64,000 nucleotides of DNA from Pyrinomonadaceae bacterium (GCA_019694395.1 JAIBCC010000027.1:32398-96397), one strand, 5' to 3'; counted from the first letter of the stretch, positions 45,312 through 55,283 are shown. The notes: generated by a model not told the origin, from the letters alone. Program-made: numbers and translations.

Positions 45312-47318
45312 ATGGCAAAAACAGAGTCGAAAAAAGTTAAAGCAAAACCTGTTTTGGCAGGTCAGCCATTAGCAATTCTGCAAATTCTGCAAAATTTACC
45401 GGACGCGGTTTTAGCGATAACTACCGAAAAACAAATCTGTTACGCCAACGAACAAGCCGAAAAGATGTTTGGCAAATTAAACGAATCCTATCAGGACATT
45501 CAAGACCTTTTTCCGCCCAAAAGCGGTTTTAAGACGAATGCTGATTGGCAGGCTCGGTTTGAACATTTTAAGTCAAATCATCAGACCGAAAGTTTTGACA
45601 CGCAAATGATCGGCGTTTCGGAAAATTTGTTCGATGTCCGAATTTCACAAACTCCGATTTTAAACGAAAAAAATGAGCTTTTGGGAGTCTCAATTGTAAT
45701 TAAAGACCTTTCGCAAACTATCGAAACGGAACAAAGAATTTCCCGCCGCAATGCACAAATGTTTGCCTTGATTGATGTTGCTGAGGCGACAACTTCAGTT
45801 TTTGAAGTCCGTAATTTGCTCGAAAAAGTTTTAGACGCGGTTTTGCGCGTAACCTCGCTTGATTCGGGCTGCGTTCACGTTTTAAACCGGGAAGATGAGT
45901 CGTTAGAAATCATCGTGCAGGAAAATTTTGATGAAGATTTTACCAAGGCAATGTCTCGTTTTGAATTGGGTGAAGGTGTCATCGGACAAACCGCTGTTCT
46001 TGCGGAAACTATAATCGTCAATAACACCACGAATGACCGCCGAATTGCCCGACCATTAGCAGCGGAAACTTTCGGTGCATTGGCGGCTGTTCCTTTGATC
46101 GGACGCGAAGGGAATGTGCGCGGAGTTTTAACGCTTTTTCATCAAACTCCGAGGGAATTTACGGCTCACGAAGTTTCGATGCTGACCGGAATCGGCAAAC
46201 AAGTCGGCGTTGCACTGGAACGCGCCGAACTTTTAAGCGAAGTTACCAATGCCCGACAGGAATGGGAACAGACTTTTGATTCGATGACGGACGGCGTTTC
46301 GATTCATGCTCCATCAGGCAAAATTCGCCGCGCCAATGATTCGCTGGCAAAAATGTTCGGGAAAAATGCGGATGAATTGGTCGGAATTCGTTGCTGTGAA
46401 CTTTATCACGGCAGTAAAAAACCGCGTCCGAATTGCACAATTATGCGAACCGTGACCGAAAGACGGGCGCAAAAAGTCGAATTGACAGACCAAAATTTAG
46501 GCAGAGTTTTACGTGTCATTACCGATCCGATTATTTCCTCAAGCGGCAGAATTGTCGGCGTGGTCTGCACGACGCGCGACGTGACGGACGAGAAACTTTT
46601 TGAACGGCGTTTGATCCAACAGGAACGAATTTCGGCAATTGGCGAAATTACCGCAGGAATTGCTCACGAAGTCGGCACACCGCTCAACATTATTTCGGCA
46701 AACGTCGAATTTTTAACCCGCACCAATCAGGATTTGAAGGCAAACGAAGAGGTTCAGGCAATTCAGGAACAGACGAAAAATATTGCTCAATTAGTTCATC
46801 AATTACTCGATTTTTCGCGTGACCGTTCGCCCGAATTTGCGCCGGTCAACATCAATAATTTAATTACCAAAACTCTCGGATTACTCAATCATCAACTGCA
46901 AAAATCGAATGTGCAGGTTAAACTGAATTTAGCGCAATATTTGCCGACTGTTGACGGCGATGTTTCCCAGATTCAGCAGGTTTTATTTAATTTGATAACC
47001 AATGCGCGACAGGCAATGGAGGGAATTGATAGCGATAGAATTTTAGAAATTGAAACCGATACGGCATTTTCGCCAACCGAAAGATTTGACCGTCCGCATA
47101 TTGTTATCAAGATTCGTGACAACGGAGTCGGAATTGCCGAAGAAGATTTACCAAACGTCTTTAATCCTTTCTTTACCGCAAATAAAGAAGGCGGAACCGG
47201 GCTTGGATTAGCCATCAGTTACCGCATTATTCAGAGACATTTGGGATTGCTAATTTTAGAAAATAATTATGACAAAGGAGTTTTAGCTAAAATAAAACTT
47301 CCGTTGGCGCAAAATTAA
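45312..47318 (+). CDS. Cytoplasmic PAS/GAF sensor histidine kinase
   Basis: This 668-residue protein has no membrane helix. The order is a PAS domain (about 20-120, AILQILQNLPDAVLAITTEKQICYANEQAEKMFGK), a GAF domain (about 155-310, VAEATTSVFEVRNLLEKVLD to MLTGIGKQVGVALERAELL), and a second PAS (FDSMTDGVSIHAPSGKIRRANDSLAKMFG) with a Cys pair in GIRCCELYHGSKKPRPNC. HisKA follows (EITAGIAHEVGTPLNIISANVEFL, phospho-His in IAHEVG), then an HATPase domain with RDNGVGIAEEDLPNVFNPF and GGTGLGLAISY. It probably phosphorylates the divergent sigma-54 regulator at 43732. Confidence 0.95.
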   Translation: MAKTESKKVKAKPVLAGQPLAILQILQNLPDAVLAITTEKQICYANEQAEKMFGKLNESYQDIQDLFPPKSGFKTNADWQARFEHFKSNHQTESFDTQMIGVSENLFDVRISQTPILNEKNELLGVSIVIKDLSQTIETEQRISRRNAQMFALIDVAEATTSVFEVRNLLEKVLDAVLRVTSLDSGCVHVLNREDESLEIIVQENFDEDFTKAMSRFELGEGVIGQTAVLAETIIVNNTTNDRRIARPLAAETFGALAAVPLIGREGNVRGVLTLFHQTPREFTAHEVSMLTGIGKQVGVALERAELLSEVTNARQEWEQTFDSMTDGVSIHAPSGKIRRANDSLAKMFGKNADELVGIRCCELYHGSKKPRPNCTIMRTVTERRAQKVELTDQNLGRVLRVITDPIISSSGRIVGVVCTTRDVTDEKLFERRLIQQERISAIGEITAGIAHEVGTPLNIISANVEFLTRTNQDLKANEEVQAIQEQTKNIAQLVHQLLDFSRDRSPEFAPVNINNLITKTLGLLNHQLQKSNVQVKLNLAQYLPTVDGDVSQIQQVLFNLITNARQAMEGIDSDRILEIETDTAFSPTERFDRPHIVIKIRDNGVGIAEEDLPNVFNPFFTANKEGGTGLGLAISYRIIQRHLGLLILENNYDKGVLAKIKLPLAQN

Positions 47319-47321
47319 AAT

Positions 47322-48716
47322 CTAATCTGAACCACGCATTTGTGCCGAAAGCGTTCGGATATTGTGCTTATCGAGTAAATGCCGAAGCGAACGCACCGGA
47401 ATTCTCAATAGATCCGCAGCTTTGGTTTGATTACCGCTGGTTCTTCTTAATGCCTCAACCACGTATGTTTTTTCCAGATTTTCGATGTGGGCAGTGAAAT
47501 TGATGCCTTCGTCCGGAAAATCAAACTCGGCATTTATCCGGGCAGGATTGTAATTTGAAATATGTTCGGGTAATCTTTCAGGCTGAATCTCATCAGTTCT
47601 TTCAAGGGCAACTGCCCGCTCGATCGTGTGTTCTAGCTCACGCACATTTCCGTGCCACGCATAATTTTCCAGCATCTGTGCAGCTTTAGGAGAAATCGTA
47701 AGCATTCTGCCTGTTTGCTGACAGAATTTATTGATAAAATGGCTGACCAATTCGGCAATATCCTCTTTGCGTTCTCGTAATGGCGGCAAAACAATCGGAA
47801 TTACCGAAATCCGATAAAAAAGGTCTTCGCGGAAAGTGCCGTCACCGACCATTGCTTTCAAATCCCTGTTTGTAGCAGCAATGACGCGTGAATCAATCGC
47901 AAGTTCTTCGTGTCCGCCAACCGGACGGACCCGGCGTTCCTGTAAAACACGCAGCAATTTAACCTGCATCGCGGGGGACATTTCCCCGATTTCATCCAAA
48001 AAGATTGTGCCTTTATTGGCAGCTTCAAATAAACCTTTGCGATTAACATTCGCGCCTGTAAATGCGCCTTTAACATAACCGAAAAGTTCGGATTCTAAAA
48101 GAGTTTCGGTAAATGCGCCGCAGTTGATGGAAACAAAGGGTTTTTCGGCTCGCGGTGAAAGATCGTGAATCGCACGCGCCACCAATTCTTTTCCGGTTCC
48201 GCTTTCGCCGTTGATTAAAACCGTTGATTGAACTTCGGCTACCGTTTCAATCATTTGATAAACGGCTTGCATTTTTTGCGAACGTCCAACGATATTTTTG
48301 ATGCTTCCCTTTTCACGCTGAGCTCTTTTGAAGTTGCGGTTTTCAACCACTAACTCTTGTTTATCCAGCGTTTTACGAACAATTATCTTTAATTCTTCAA
48401 CGTCAAAAGGTTTTTGGACAAAATCGTCTGCACCCAATTTAAATGCTTCCCGCGCAGTATCAACCGTGGCAAATGCGGTCATCATAATCATGCCAATGTC
48501 CGGATACGAGGTTCGGGCTTCGCGTAAGAGCGAAATCCCGTCCATATCGGGCATTCGGACATCTGAAATGATTAAATCTGTAACTTCGGTGTCGAGGATT
48601 TCCAGAGCTTCACGCCCGTTCATTGCCGTGACAACATTGTGTCCATCAGTTTCAAACACAAGGCTGAGAAGTTGCCTGTAACTTTGTTCGTCATCAACGA
48701 TTAAAATATTTGCCAT
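47322..48716 (-). CDS. NtrC-family sigma-54-dependent response regulator (PilR-like)
   Basis: This 464-residue activator has a receiver with ILIVDDEQSYRQLL and D52 in LIISDVRMP. The AAA+ domain has NGESGTGKE, the GAFTGA loop and FLDEIGEMS, and the C-terminal helix-turn-helix is NQTKAADLLRIPVRSLRHLLDKH. It is downstream of, and in the same direction as, a multi-spanning PAS histidine kinase. That arrangement is like PilS/PilR, which controls type IV pili in many bacteria. No pilin gene is in the window, so the regulated target is open. It ends 3 bases from the 45312 kinase gene, in convergent arrangement. Confidence 0.9.
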   Translation of the reverse strand: MANILIVDDEQSYRQLLSLVFETDGHNVVTAMNGREALEILDTEVTDLIISDVRMPDMDGISLLREARTSYPDIGMIMMTAFATVDTAREAFKLGADDFVQKPFDVEELKIIVRKTLDKQELVVENRNFKRAQREKGSIKNIVGRSQKMQAVYQMIETVAEVQSTVLINGESGTGKELVARAIHDLSPRAEKPFVSINCGAFTETLLESELFGYVKGAFTGANVNRKGLFEAANKGTIFLDEIGEMSPAMQVKLLRVLQERRVRPVGGHEELAIDSRVIAATNRDLKAMVGDGTFREDLFYRISVIPIVLPPLRERKEDIAELVSHFINKFCQQTGRMLTISPKAAQMLENYAWHGNVRELEHTIERAVALERTDEIQPERLPEHISNYNPARINAEFDFPDEGINFTAHIENLEKTYVVEALRRTSGNQTKAADLLRIPVRSLRHLLDKHNIRTLSAQMRGSD

Positions 48717-48834
48717 TGGAATTATTGATTTTTCAACTATTTATTGGGGAAATAGTTGTAGAAAAGCGGTGACCTTGAAAAGTGCGATAGAAAAATTCCG
48801 CACTATCTATTTTCACAAAAAACAACCATTTTAT

Positions 48835-50598
48835 TCAAGAAGAAATTTTGTTTTGCTCACTTTTAATAGTTAAAAAACTCTCTAAACGCGAAGATTGTCC
48901 ATTATTTTCGATTTTTCCTGTTTCCGGTGCCGGATTTTGTCCCCGATTGTCAGCCGGAAGCTCAATAGTAATCTTTGTGCCTTCACCTTCCAAACTACGA
49001 ACATTGATCGTCCCATTATGATCACGGATAATTTGATAAACGATGGACAAGCCCAAACCTGTTCCGCCAGTAGTTGAGTTGGAAAAAGGCTCAAATAGCT
49101 GTTCAACCTGTTCAGGCGACATTCCGCAGCCGGTATCGGAAAAAATAATTTGCACCCGATTTATTGAAGGCTTTTGCACTAACACACTTAATTTTCCGCC
49201 CTTTGGCATTGCCTGAATAGAATTTCGTGCCAGATTCCAGAAAATTTGTTTAAGTTGTGTCGGATCAGCCGAAATTTTGATTTCTTCATCCGGCATTTCA
49301 CATTCTAAAATATGATGCGCTTGAATATCGGGACTATGCTGAAGCAAGGTCACGGAATCGTTAATTGCCTCGCGCAGATCGATTTCTGAAAAATTGCTGA
49401 CTCGCGGACGCGCATAAGTCAAAAAATTGGTGATTATCTTATTTAAACGGTCAGATTCGCGCAAAATAATTTCCATCAAGCTTGCCTGAGCCGATTCGGG
49501 CGGAGTTTGAGCCTGTAAAACCTGAATTGCTCCACGCATTGCGCCTAACGGATTGCGGATTTCATGCGCGAGTCCTGCCGCTACCCGACCGACGGCTGCC
49601 AGACGATCTTTGCGCCGGACGCTTTCTTCCATCGAACGGATTTCAGTCAAATCCTGAAAAGTAATAATTAAACCTGTAGTTTTTCCATCCTCGTCAAACA
49701 ACGGAGAAATACCATAACCGATATGAACAGCAAATCCATCAGGTGTCAGAATATCAGTTTCAAATCGCAGGGGATGATCTCCTGCTTCGGTTTGCTCGAT
49801 TGAATTAGCCAAGGTATCTTCGATGTCTCCCAATAAATCAAATACCGATTTACCGATCATTTCTTCAGATTTGGAACCTGTAATTTCTTCGGCGGCAAGA
49901 TTAAAAGTGTAGATTTTCCCTTCCAGATCAGTTGTGATCAATCCTGAACGAATGGATTCAACAATTCTCTCATGCAAAGCCCGTAAATTTATCAACGATT
50001 TTTCAGCCTCGCGGAGCTTATCACCCGATGCGTGACGGTCTGAAAGTCTGGCTGAAAGCATTCCGACAACCAAACAGGCAACCGCATGGAAAGCTATGAT
50101 CTGAACAGTTTTAGATGTGGTCTGAGCTGTTCCGAACGAATCAACAAATGAATAAATAGCTGTAATTGAAAGAGCTATAAAGAGCGACACGCAGCCTATA
50201 GCCAATAAAATTGTGCCGCGTGGTCGCAGAAAGATTCCCGAAATAGCAATTAAAACCGTGTAAAGCGTAATGTATGGGGAACTTATATCGCCTGTCTGCC
50301 AAACCAACCAGGTAATCAATAAAGCGTCCAAAGTAAACTGGATTCTGATTTGCCACTCGTAATTTTTGCTTAATCGAAGAACGAAAAAATAAACAATAGT
50401 TAACCCGACAAAAATCAAAAAAGCCAGAAACAATTTTTGCGGAAAATCTTCAAAAGAAAGTTTTAAATGACCGCTGTTCCAAATCCAACTGCCAACCAAC
50501 AACAAAAACAAAGCCATCAGCCGACCAATAATCAATAATTGAATTTTGTTGATTAAACTATCTTTTGGTTGAATAACTTTTTCATCTAAGCTAAACAT
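48835..50598 (-). CDS. Multi-spanning PAS sensor histidine kinase (PilS-like)
   Basis: This 587-residue protein has about six N-terminal membrane helices (residues 20-200, e.g. IIGRLMALFLLLVGSWIW). A coiled linker follows, then a PAS domain (IVESIRSGLITTDLEGKIYTFNLAAEEITGS). HisKA (RVAAGLAHEIRNPLGAMRGAIQVL) and an HATPase domain (FSDTGCGMSPEQVEQLFEPFSNSTTGGTGLGLSIVYQII) complete it. This is the PilS architecture. It lies 118 bases upstream of a PilR-like regulator, so the two form a two-component pair. The short C-terminal tail after ITIELPADNR has no known motif. Confidence 0.92.
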   Translation of the reverse strand: MFSLDEKVIQPKDSLINKIQLLIIGRLMALFLLLVGSWIWNSGHLKLSFEDFPQKLFLAFLIFVGLTIVYFFVLRLSKNYEWQIRIQFTLDALLITWLVWQTGDISSPYITLYTVLIAISGIFLRPRGTILLAIGCVSLFIALSITAIYSFVDSFGTAQTTSKTVQIIAFHAVACLVVGMLSARLSDRHASGDKLREAEKSLINLRALHERIVESIRSGLITTDLEGKIYTFNLAAEEITGSKSEEMIGKSVFDLLGDIEDTLANSIEQTEAGDHPLRFETDILTPDGFAVHIGYGISPLFDEDGKTTGLIITFQDLTEIRSMEESVRRKDRLAAVGRVAAGLAHEIRNPLGAMRGAIQVLQAQTPPESAQASLMEIILRESDRLNKIITNFLTYARPRVSNFSEIDLREAINDSVTLLQHSPDIQAHHILECEMPDEEIKISADPTQLKQIFWNLARNSIQAMPKGGKLSVLVQKPSINRVQIIFSDTGCGMSPEQVEQLFEPFSNSTTGGTGLGLSIVYQIIRDHNGTINVRSLEGEGTKITIELPADNRGQNPAPETGKIENNGQSSRLESFLTIKSEQNKISS

Positions 50599-50800
50599 AA
50601 TCTTGAAAAGAATATACGTGGAAAGGGAAAGATGCAGAAATTGTTTAAGTTGTTAATTTGTTAGTATTTGAGTTTATTCAAAGTCGGGTTAACTAACTCA
50701 AACTAAGGCAAGTATAGCAGATTTTTAGAAAGTGTAAATTAAATCCTATGTATCCGGTCTAATCAAAATGACAAAAGTCCCTAGCGAAAACCTCGGAAAT

Positions 50801-52714
50801 TTAACTTTCGGAAAAAGTCAGATTAGCTTTGCGAATCAAGTCTTTATAACGCGGATCGTTACGAATTGCATCCCATTCAGGATCATAAGTGATTTCTAAA
50901 AACCAGCGATTGCGTTCTTCCAGGGATTTTTCGAGATACTTAAAAGATTTATCAAAATCTCCAAGAATTTGGTAAGCCATTGCATAATCAATAGCTTCGG
51001 GACGTAATACCAACTGCTTGGTTTGTGATTGTTCAAGACATTTTTGCCAATAACCTTTAAGTCCGCCTTTCTCCGAAGCCCTAATTCTTTCGAGCACTAA
51101 TTTTTCATCTTCACCAAAATAAATGTGCATTTTAGCGATTGCGTCAACCGCTTCTTTTTCGCGTCCGAGCTTCACATTAGCACCATAAAGATACATATAC
51201 GAATAACCGAATTGTGGATGTTTTTCGACCATTTTATTTGCTTCGGCAAGAGTTTTTTCATAATCCCGCCGGACAAAAAAACGATGCGGCACATCGCTCT
51301 GAATACTGGCTGATGACGGATCAAGTTCTAATGCCAGATTTAATTGTTTTTCCGCTTCGTCAAACCGATGCTCAACATATAACAGTTCAGAATACCAATG
51401 ATGCGCGGTGGCATAGTTTGGATTAAGTTCGATAGCACGTTTGAAAGACGCTTCGCCTCGTGCCCAATCCCAATCAAAAAAGGCTTGGATATAAGCGAGA
51501 GAGTTATGCGCTTCTGCCAAATCGGGATCAAGTTCGAGGGCTTTGGTCACATTGATTCGCGCTTTTGAATAGGCTTCGTTGGTAGATAAACCTTTGTATT
51601 CCGCCAATAGTTGATATGAATCGGCTAATCCGACATAGGCGAGGGCATAGTTTTGGTCGCGCTTCAGAGCCTGTTCAAAATATTCGATGCTCTTTTTTAA
51701 TCCGTCCAGACTTCTTTCATTCCAATAAACCCGCCCTTGGATATAAAGTTTTTCCGCTTCTGAATCAGCAGTGTATTTTTTAGAAAGTGTGGTTCTTTGT
51801 TCATCATTCAAATTCAAGGCTAAACGATTGACAACTTTAGCAGTTAGCTTATCCTGCAAAAGAAAAATGTCCGCCGTTTTTTCATCAAAATCATCCGCCC
51901 AGATAATTGAGCCGTTGCTGACTTTGACCATCTGCAAATTTACCCGTGTGCGTTCGCCCGAAGTTTGCAAATTTCCGGTCAAAATTGAATCAACCTGCAA
52001 TTCTTTACCGATTTCAGGCAAAGTTTTTTCCGTTCCAGCAAAAGCCAGAACCGAGCTTGAGGGGCGCACGCGCAAGTCGCGCAATCTGCCGAGTCTGGTC
52101 GTCAAAGTGTCCACAATACTGGCAGATAAATAATCTCCGTCCTTTGGTTTTTCGCCAATAAATTTGAATGGCAAAACAGCAATCGTTTGCAAAGGCACAT
52201 TAGATTTAGACGAATCTTTTCCATTTGGAGAAGTGCGCCATAAATAAACCGCACCCACCAACAAAATAATTGCTAAGATTCCTAAAACTGCAAAAATTTG
52301 ATTGCGCTTGATCGGTGATTGTTCCAGAACTTCATCTTTTTCGAGCGTGATTTCGGTAATAGTGTGTTTTTCCAAAATCAAATTACCGTTGGTTTGGCTG
52401 ACATCCGCGACAAAACGATAGCCGCGACGAGGAACGGTTTCGATAAAACGATTGTCATTTTTGCTTTCCCCAAACGCTTTGCGGAGCGAAGAAACTGTGA
52501 CGGCTAAATTATTTTCATCAACAAAAGTGTCTTGCCAGAGCGTTTCCAAAATCTCATCTTTTGTTACCGTGCGCCCACGATTTTCGACTAAAAGAGTTAG
52601 CATTTCCACTGCTTTTAACGGCAGAGAGAGTTTTTCCTGACCACGCCAGAGGGTTTTATCCTCAACGTCCAGACGAAATTCTTCAAATTCGTAGAATTTT
52701 TGCTCTTTAGTCAT
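50801..52714 (-). CDS. CadC-like winged-helix/TPR membrane regulator
   Basis: This 637-residue protein has an N-terminal PhoB/OmpR-type winged helix (FEEFRLDVEDKTLWRGQEKLSLPLKAVEMLTLLVENRGRTVTKDEILETLW to RFIETVPRRGYRFVADV, residues 8-107). One membrane helix follows (about 143-165, IFAVLGILAIILLVGAVYLW), then a FlgO/TolB-like domain (LQTIAVLPFKFIGEKPKDGDYLSASIVDTLTTRLGRLRDLRVRPSSSV) and about seven TPR units. This architecture is common in acidobacteria. The DNA-binding part is cytoplasmic and the rest is outside, so it may couple an envelope signal to transcription. It faces the PqqD-like gene cluster. Confidence 0.9.
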   Translation of the reverse strand: MTKEQKFYEFEEFRLDVEDKTLWRGQEKLSLPLKAVEMLTLLVENRGRTVTKDEILETLWQDTFVDENNLAVTVSSLRKAFGESKNDNRFIETVPRRGYRFVADVSQTNGNLILEKHTITEITLEKDEVLEQSPIKRNQIFAVLGILAIILLVGAVYLWRTSPNGKDSSKSNVPLQTIAVLPFKFIGEKPKDGDYLSASIVDTLTTRLGRLRDLRVRPSSSVLAFAGTEKTLPEIGKELQVDSILTGNLQTSGERTRVNLQMVKVSNGSIIWADDFDEKTADIFLLQDKLTAKVVNRLALNLNDEQRTTLSKKYTADSEAEKLYIQGRVYWNERSLDGLKKSIEYFEQALKRDQNYALAYVGLADSYQLLAEYKGLSTNEAYSKARINVTKALELDPDLAEAHNSLAYIQAFFDWDWARGEASFKRAIELNPNYATAHHWYSELLYVEHRFDEAEKQLNLALELDPSSASIQSDVPHRFFVRRDYEKTLAEANKMVEKHPQFGYSYMYLYGANVKLGREKEAVDAIAKMHIYFGEDEKLVLERIRASEKGGLKGYWQKCLEQSQTKQLVLRPEAIDYAMAYQILGDFDKSFKYLEKSLEERNRWFLEITYDPEWDAIRNDPRYKDLIRKANLTFSES

Positions 52715-52836
52715 TGTTTGGGGTATTTTCAGAACTTTTTCAGAACTAATAAAGGACTTTTAGCAATTGCAAGTGCGATAACTTAGTCCGTGATGAGGCG
52801 ATTTTATCACAGAGCAAAAGTTTTTGGAGAAGAAAA

Positions 52837-53112
52837 ATGTTTGGAAGACAAAAACAAAAGATTCGGTGGGAAAAAACAGAAAAGTTAGTTTTGCCAAATG
52901 TCTTTTTGCGATTCTGTGACCAATGTCAAACAGAACAAATTTTTGTTTCTGCGGAACAAGCAACTTATTTAAGTAAATTAACTTCACGACAAATTTTTTG
53001 CCTGGTCGAAGAAGGAACAATTCATTTTTTTGAAACTGAAGAAGGATTTCTTTTTATTTGTGAAAAGTCGCTCAAAAAGTTATCCCAACAGGATTTGATT
53101 TTAGAAAATTAA
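52837..53112 (+). CDS. Small protein preceding the PqqD-like gene
   Basis: This 91-residue protein (MFGRQKQKIRWEKTEKLVLPNVF) has a CxxC pair (RFCDQCQTEQIFVSAEQATYLSKLTSRQIFCLVEEGTIHFFET) and no membrane segment. GGAGAAG lies before the ATG. It has no family I recognise; the ITxRxIFxLVExGxIHFxETxEG part recalls the short regulatory domain seen next to transcription factors. It comes 24 bases before the PqqD-like gene and appears to be co-transcribed, so it may help process or target that protein. Confidence 0.7.
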   Translation: MFGRQKQKIRWEKTEKLVLPNVFLRFCDQCQTEQIFVSAEQATYLSKLTSRQIFCLVEEGTIHFFETEEGFLFICEKSLKKLSQQDLILEN

Positions 53113-53136
53113 AAAGAAAACAGGAGAAAAAGAAAG

Positions 53137-53826
53137 GTGGAGAAAAGCCCAATGGCACGTTTTGAAAATATGGTGGTGCAGGAATTAAAAGATGAAACTT
53201 TAGTTTGTGATTTAACCAACAATCACGTTTTTTGCCTGAACCAAACAGCCGGAGAAATCTGGAAACTATGTAACGGCGAAACGAGCGTGGATGAGATCGA
53301 AAGAATTTTAAGCCGGAAATTCGGCAGTAAAGTCGGTCAGGAAATGATTCTTTTGACATTGGACGAGCTTTCAAGGCAATACCTTTTAGCTGAAAAATTT
53401 TCAAGCGACAAAATTTCACGTCGGGAAATGATACGAAAGGCGGGATTGGTTTCAATGATGGCTTTGCCGTTGGTTTCATCCCTTGTAATACCAAACTCTT
53501 CCCAGGCAGCCTCAAGCGGATTATCAGGCTTCGGCGGTCCCTGCACATTTGATTCAGATTGTCAGACGAATTTAGGCTGTTCAGCCGGAGGAACTTGCCT
53601 GAGAATCAACGGACAATTTTGCACCACGAACGGCGAATGTAAGTTCAATTTTTGCACGGACAGTGTTTGTTGCGACACTTCGTGCGGAGGTTTGTGTTTT
53701 AAGTGCAATGCTCCCGGAAGTGTAGGCACTTGCACACCCGTTCCAAATGGACAAGACCCTGATAATGAATGTCCGTCAGGTGTGGGGCTGGCTGGCGTTT
53801 GCAACGGTGCAGGAGCTTGTCGGTAA
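53137..53826 (+). CDS. PqqD-like protein with internal Tat signal and Cys-rich tail
   Basis: This 229-residue protein joins three parts. Residues about 5-90 are a PqqD-type domain (FENMVVQELKDETLVCDLTNNHVFCLNQTAGEIWKLCNGETSVDEI), the fold that grips leader peptides in RiPP maturation. Next is a Tat-like signal, SRREMIRKAGLVSMMALPLVSSLVIPNSSQA (about 95-125), in the middle of the chain. The last 104 residues hold 16 Cys in repeated patterns (VCCDTSCGGLCFKCNAPGSVGTC), as in surface proteins of myxobacteria. The PqqD part would therefore stay in the cytoplasm and the Cys-rich part be exported or anchored. GTG 53137 follows AGGAG; ATG 53152 is the alternative start. The function is unknown. Confidence 0.75.
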   Translation: MEKSPMARFENMVVQELKDETLVCDLTNNHVFCLNQTAGEIWKLCNGETSVDEIERILSRKFGSKVGQEMILLTLDELSRQYLLAEKFSSDKISRREMIRKAGLVSMMALPLVSSLVIPNSSQAASSGLSGFGGPCTFDSDCQTNLGCSAGGTCLRINGQFCTTNGECKFNFCTDSVCCDTSCGGLCFKCNAPGSVGTCTPVPNGQDPDNECPSGVGLAGVCNGAGACR

Positions 53827-53889
53827 ATTCAGGAAGAAAAGAAAACTTAGAAGAATAAACCGGATTTTATTTTTTGAGGAAAAGGAATA

Positions 53890-54384
53890 ATGAACTATAA
53901 CAAATTCGTAAAAAAACATTTCATTTTATTCTTGGTGCTGATATTCGTTTTTGGCTGTTCAATTGGTAATTTTAACCAACGCGAATCGCAGTCGAGGCAA
54001 AGGCAAGATTCCGGTAAGCCAAATCAACTTCCCAGAAACAACGGCTCAGTTCCGCAGGAATTAGTTGGAAAATGGTGCTATCTGGCAAATGTCCAAGCCA
54101 ATGACGGCGGCAGAATGTCGGAAAGATGTTTTGTCCTGAATGCAAACGGAACTTATCAGTATCATTCGGAAACCAGTAACAGTAATCCGTATGGCGGTTC
54201 GAGTTCGGAAACCAATGACAGCGGACGTTGGACTGCAACTGCCAATTCCATCACGGCTTATTCAAATAGCGGCGAAACCTATAATTATTCATTGGAAAAA
54301 CGTAATCATCCGAAAACCGGCGATCCGATGCTGATTGTTGATGGCGATGCTTTTGTAACAACTTATCAAAAACAACCTTGGTAA
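53890..54384 (+). CDS. Lipocalin-like lipoprotein
   Basis: This 164-residue protein has a lipoprotein signal (ILFLVLIFVFGCSIG, Cys at about 23) and a Gln/Arg/Ser-rich linker. The small beta domain begins LVGKWCYLANVQANDGGRMSERCFVLNANGTYQYHSET and continues with SGRWTATANSITAYSNSGETYNYSLEKR. The GKW...F..NGTY..G.W pattern is that of short lipocalin-like domains. It follows the PqqD-like gene with a 63-base gap, and its start has a good AGGAAAAGGA before it. Its role in the cluster is unknown. Confidence 0.75.
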   Translation: MNYNKFVKKHFILFLVLIFVFGCSIGNFNQRESQSRQRQDSGKPNQLPRNNGSVPQELVGKWCYLANVQANDGGRMSERCFVLNANGTYQYHSETSNSNPYGGSSSETNDSGRWTATANSITAYSNSGETYNYSLEKRNHPKTGDPMLIVDGDAFVTTYQKQPW

Positions 54385-54419
54385 GTATTAAGTAAAAGTA
54401 AATTAAACGAGGTGAAACG

Positions 54420-55283
54420 ATGAACAGATTAATTTTAGCAACGATATTTATACTTATTTCTTCCTTTTTAACCTTTGCCGAAGTTCACAACGTTGAACTT
54501 TCATTAGGACAAAAGAAAGTTTTGAAAGGTTCCGTCCGTTCGGGAGAAGGAAACGAGGAACTTTATATTTTTGAAGCCAAAGACGGGCAAAAACTGACCG
54601 TTAATTTGTCTTCGATCAATAGTAATGCAGCTTTTTCCGTTAATGAACAATATCGGGTTGACCGTTCACCAATAGAAGTTGATGGAAAAGCCGTTGAAGA
54701 TAAAAATGAAGAATGGTCCGGCAATTTGCCAAAGGCGGAAAGTAACGGACTTTACAGTGTTTCGGTGACTTCGACCAAAGGAACTGCCAGTTTTACTTTG
54801 GAAATGACCTTGGGAAATTCTGAAAGTTCTACTGATTCAAATTCTGCCGATCCGCAAAGCATCAAGGATTATTATTTGCTGATGCCGAAAAAATATGACG
54901 GCGCAACCTTTGAGGAACGCGAAGAAATTCTCGGTTATGAAAGCGATACCGTCATTGACCTAAATAACGGTTACATCAAATACGAAACCCGAGCCGCCGG
55001 AGAAGTGTTTGAAGTTGCGCTTTTCAAATACAACGGTGAGGTTTTTATTGCATATAACGAGGATTGCGATCTGGAAAATAATCAACTGACCAAGATGTAT
55101 TTTTTGCATTATGACGGAGGCAGATGGATTGATGTCACAGGTCAAGCAATGCCCATTCCGATCAACAAAAAATACAAATACAAATTGCCGCAAAAAGGAA
55201 CAACCATTCAGGTCACAACGGCAAATGGTAAAAGAATGTATAACCTTTTATGGAAAAACGGGAAATTTATCAAAGGAACGTAA
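54420..55283 (+). CDS. Exported protein of unknown function
   Basis: This 287-residue protein has a signal peptide (residues 1-20, SSFLTFA). The N-terminal beta domain (VELSLGQKKVLKGSVRSGEGNEELYIFEAKDGQKLTVNLSS to NGLYSVSVTSTKGTASFTLEMTLG) looks like the inhibitor-I/pre-peptidase C-terminal type of fold. A Ser/Asp linker leads to a second beta domain (LPKKYDGATFEEREEILGYESDTVIDLNNGYIKY). The second domain matches no family I know. It is third in the plus-strand set after the PqqD-like gene, with a GAGGTGAAACG ribosome site. Confidence 0.7.
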   Translation: MNRLILATIFILISSFLTFAEVHNVELSLGQKKVLKGSVRSGEGNEELYIFEAKDGQKLTVNLSSINSNAAFSVNEQYRVDRSPIEVDGKAVEDKNEEWSGNLPKAESNGLYSVSVTSTKGTASFTLEMTLGNSESSTDSNSADPQSIKDYYLLMPKKYDGATFEEREEILGYESDTVIDLNNGYIKYETRAAGEVFEVALFKYNGEVFIAYNEDCDLENNQLTKMYFLHYDGGRWIDVTGQAMPIPINKKYKYKLPQKGTTIQVTTANGKRMYNLLWKNGKFIKGT

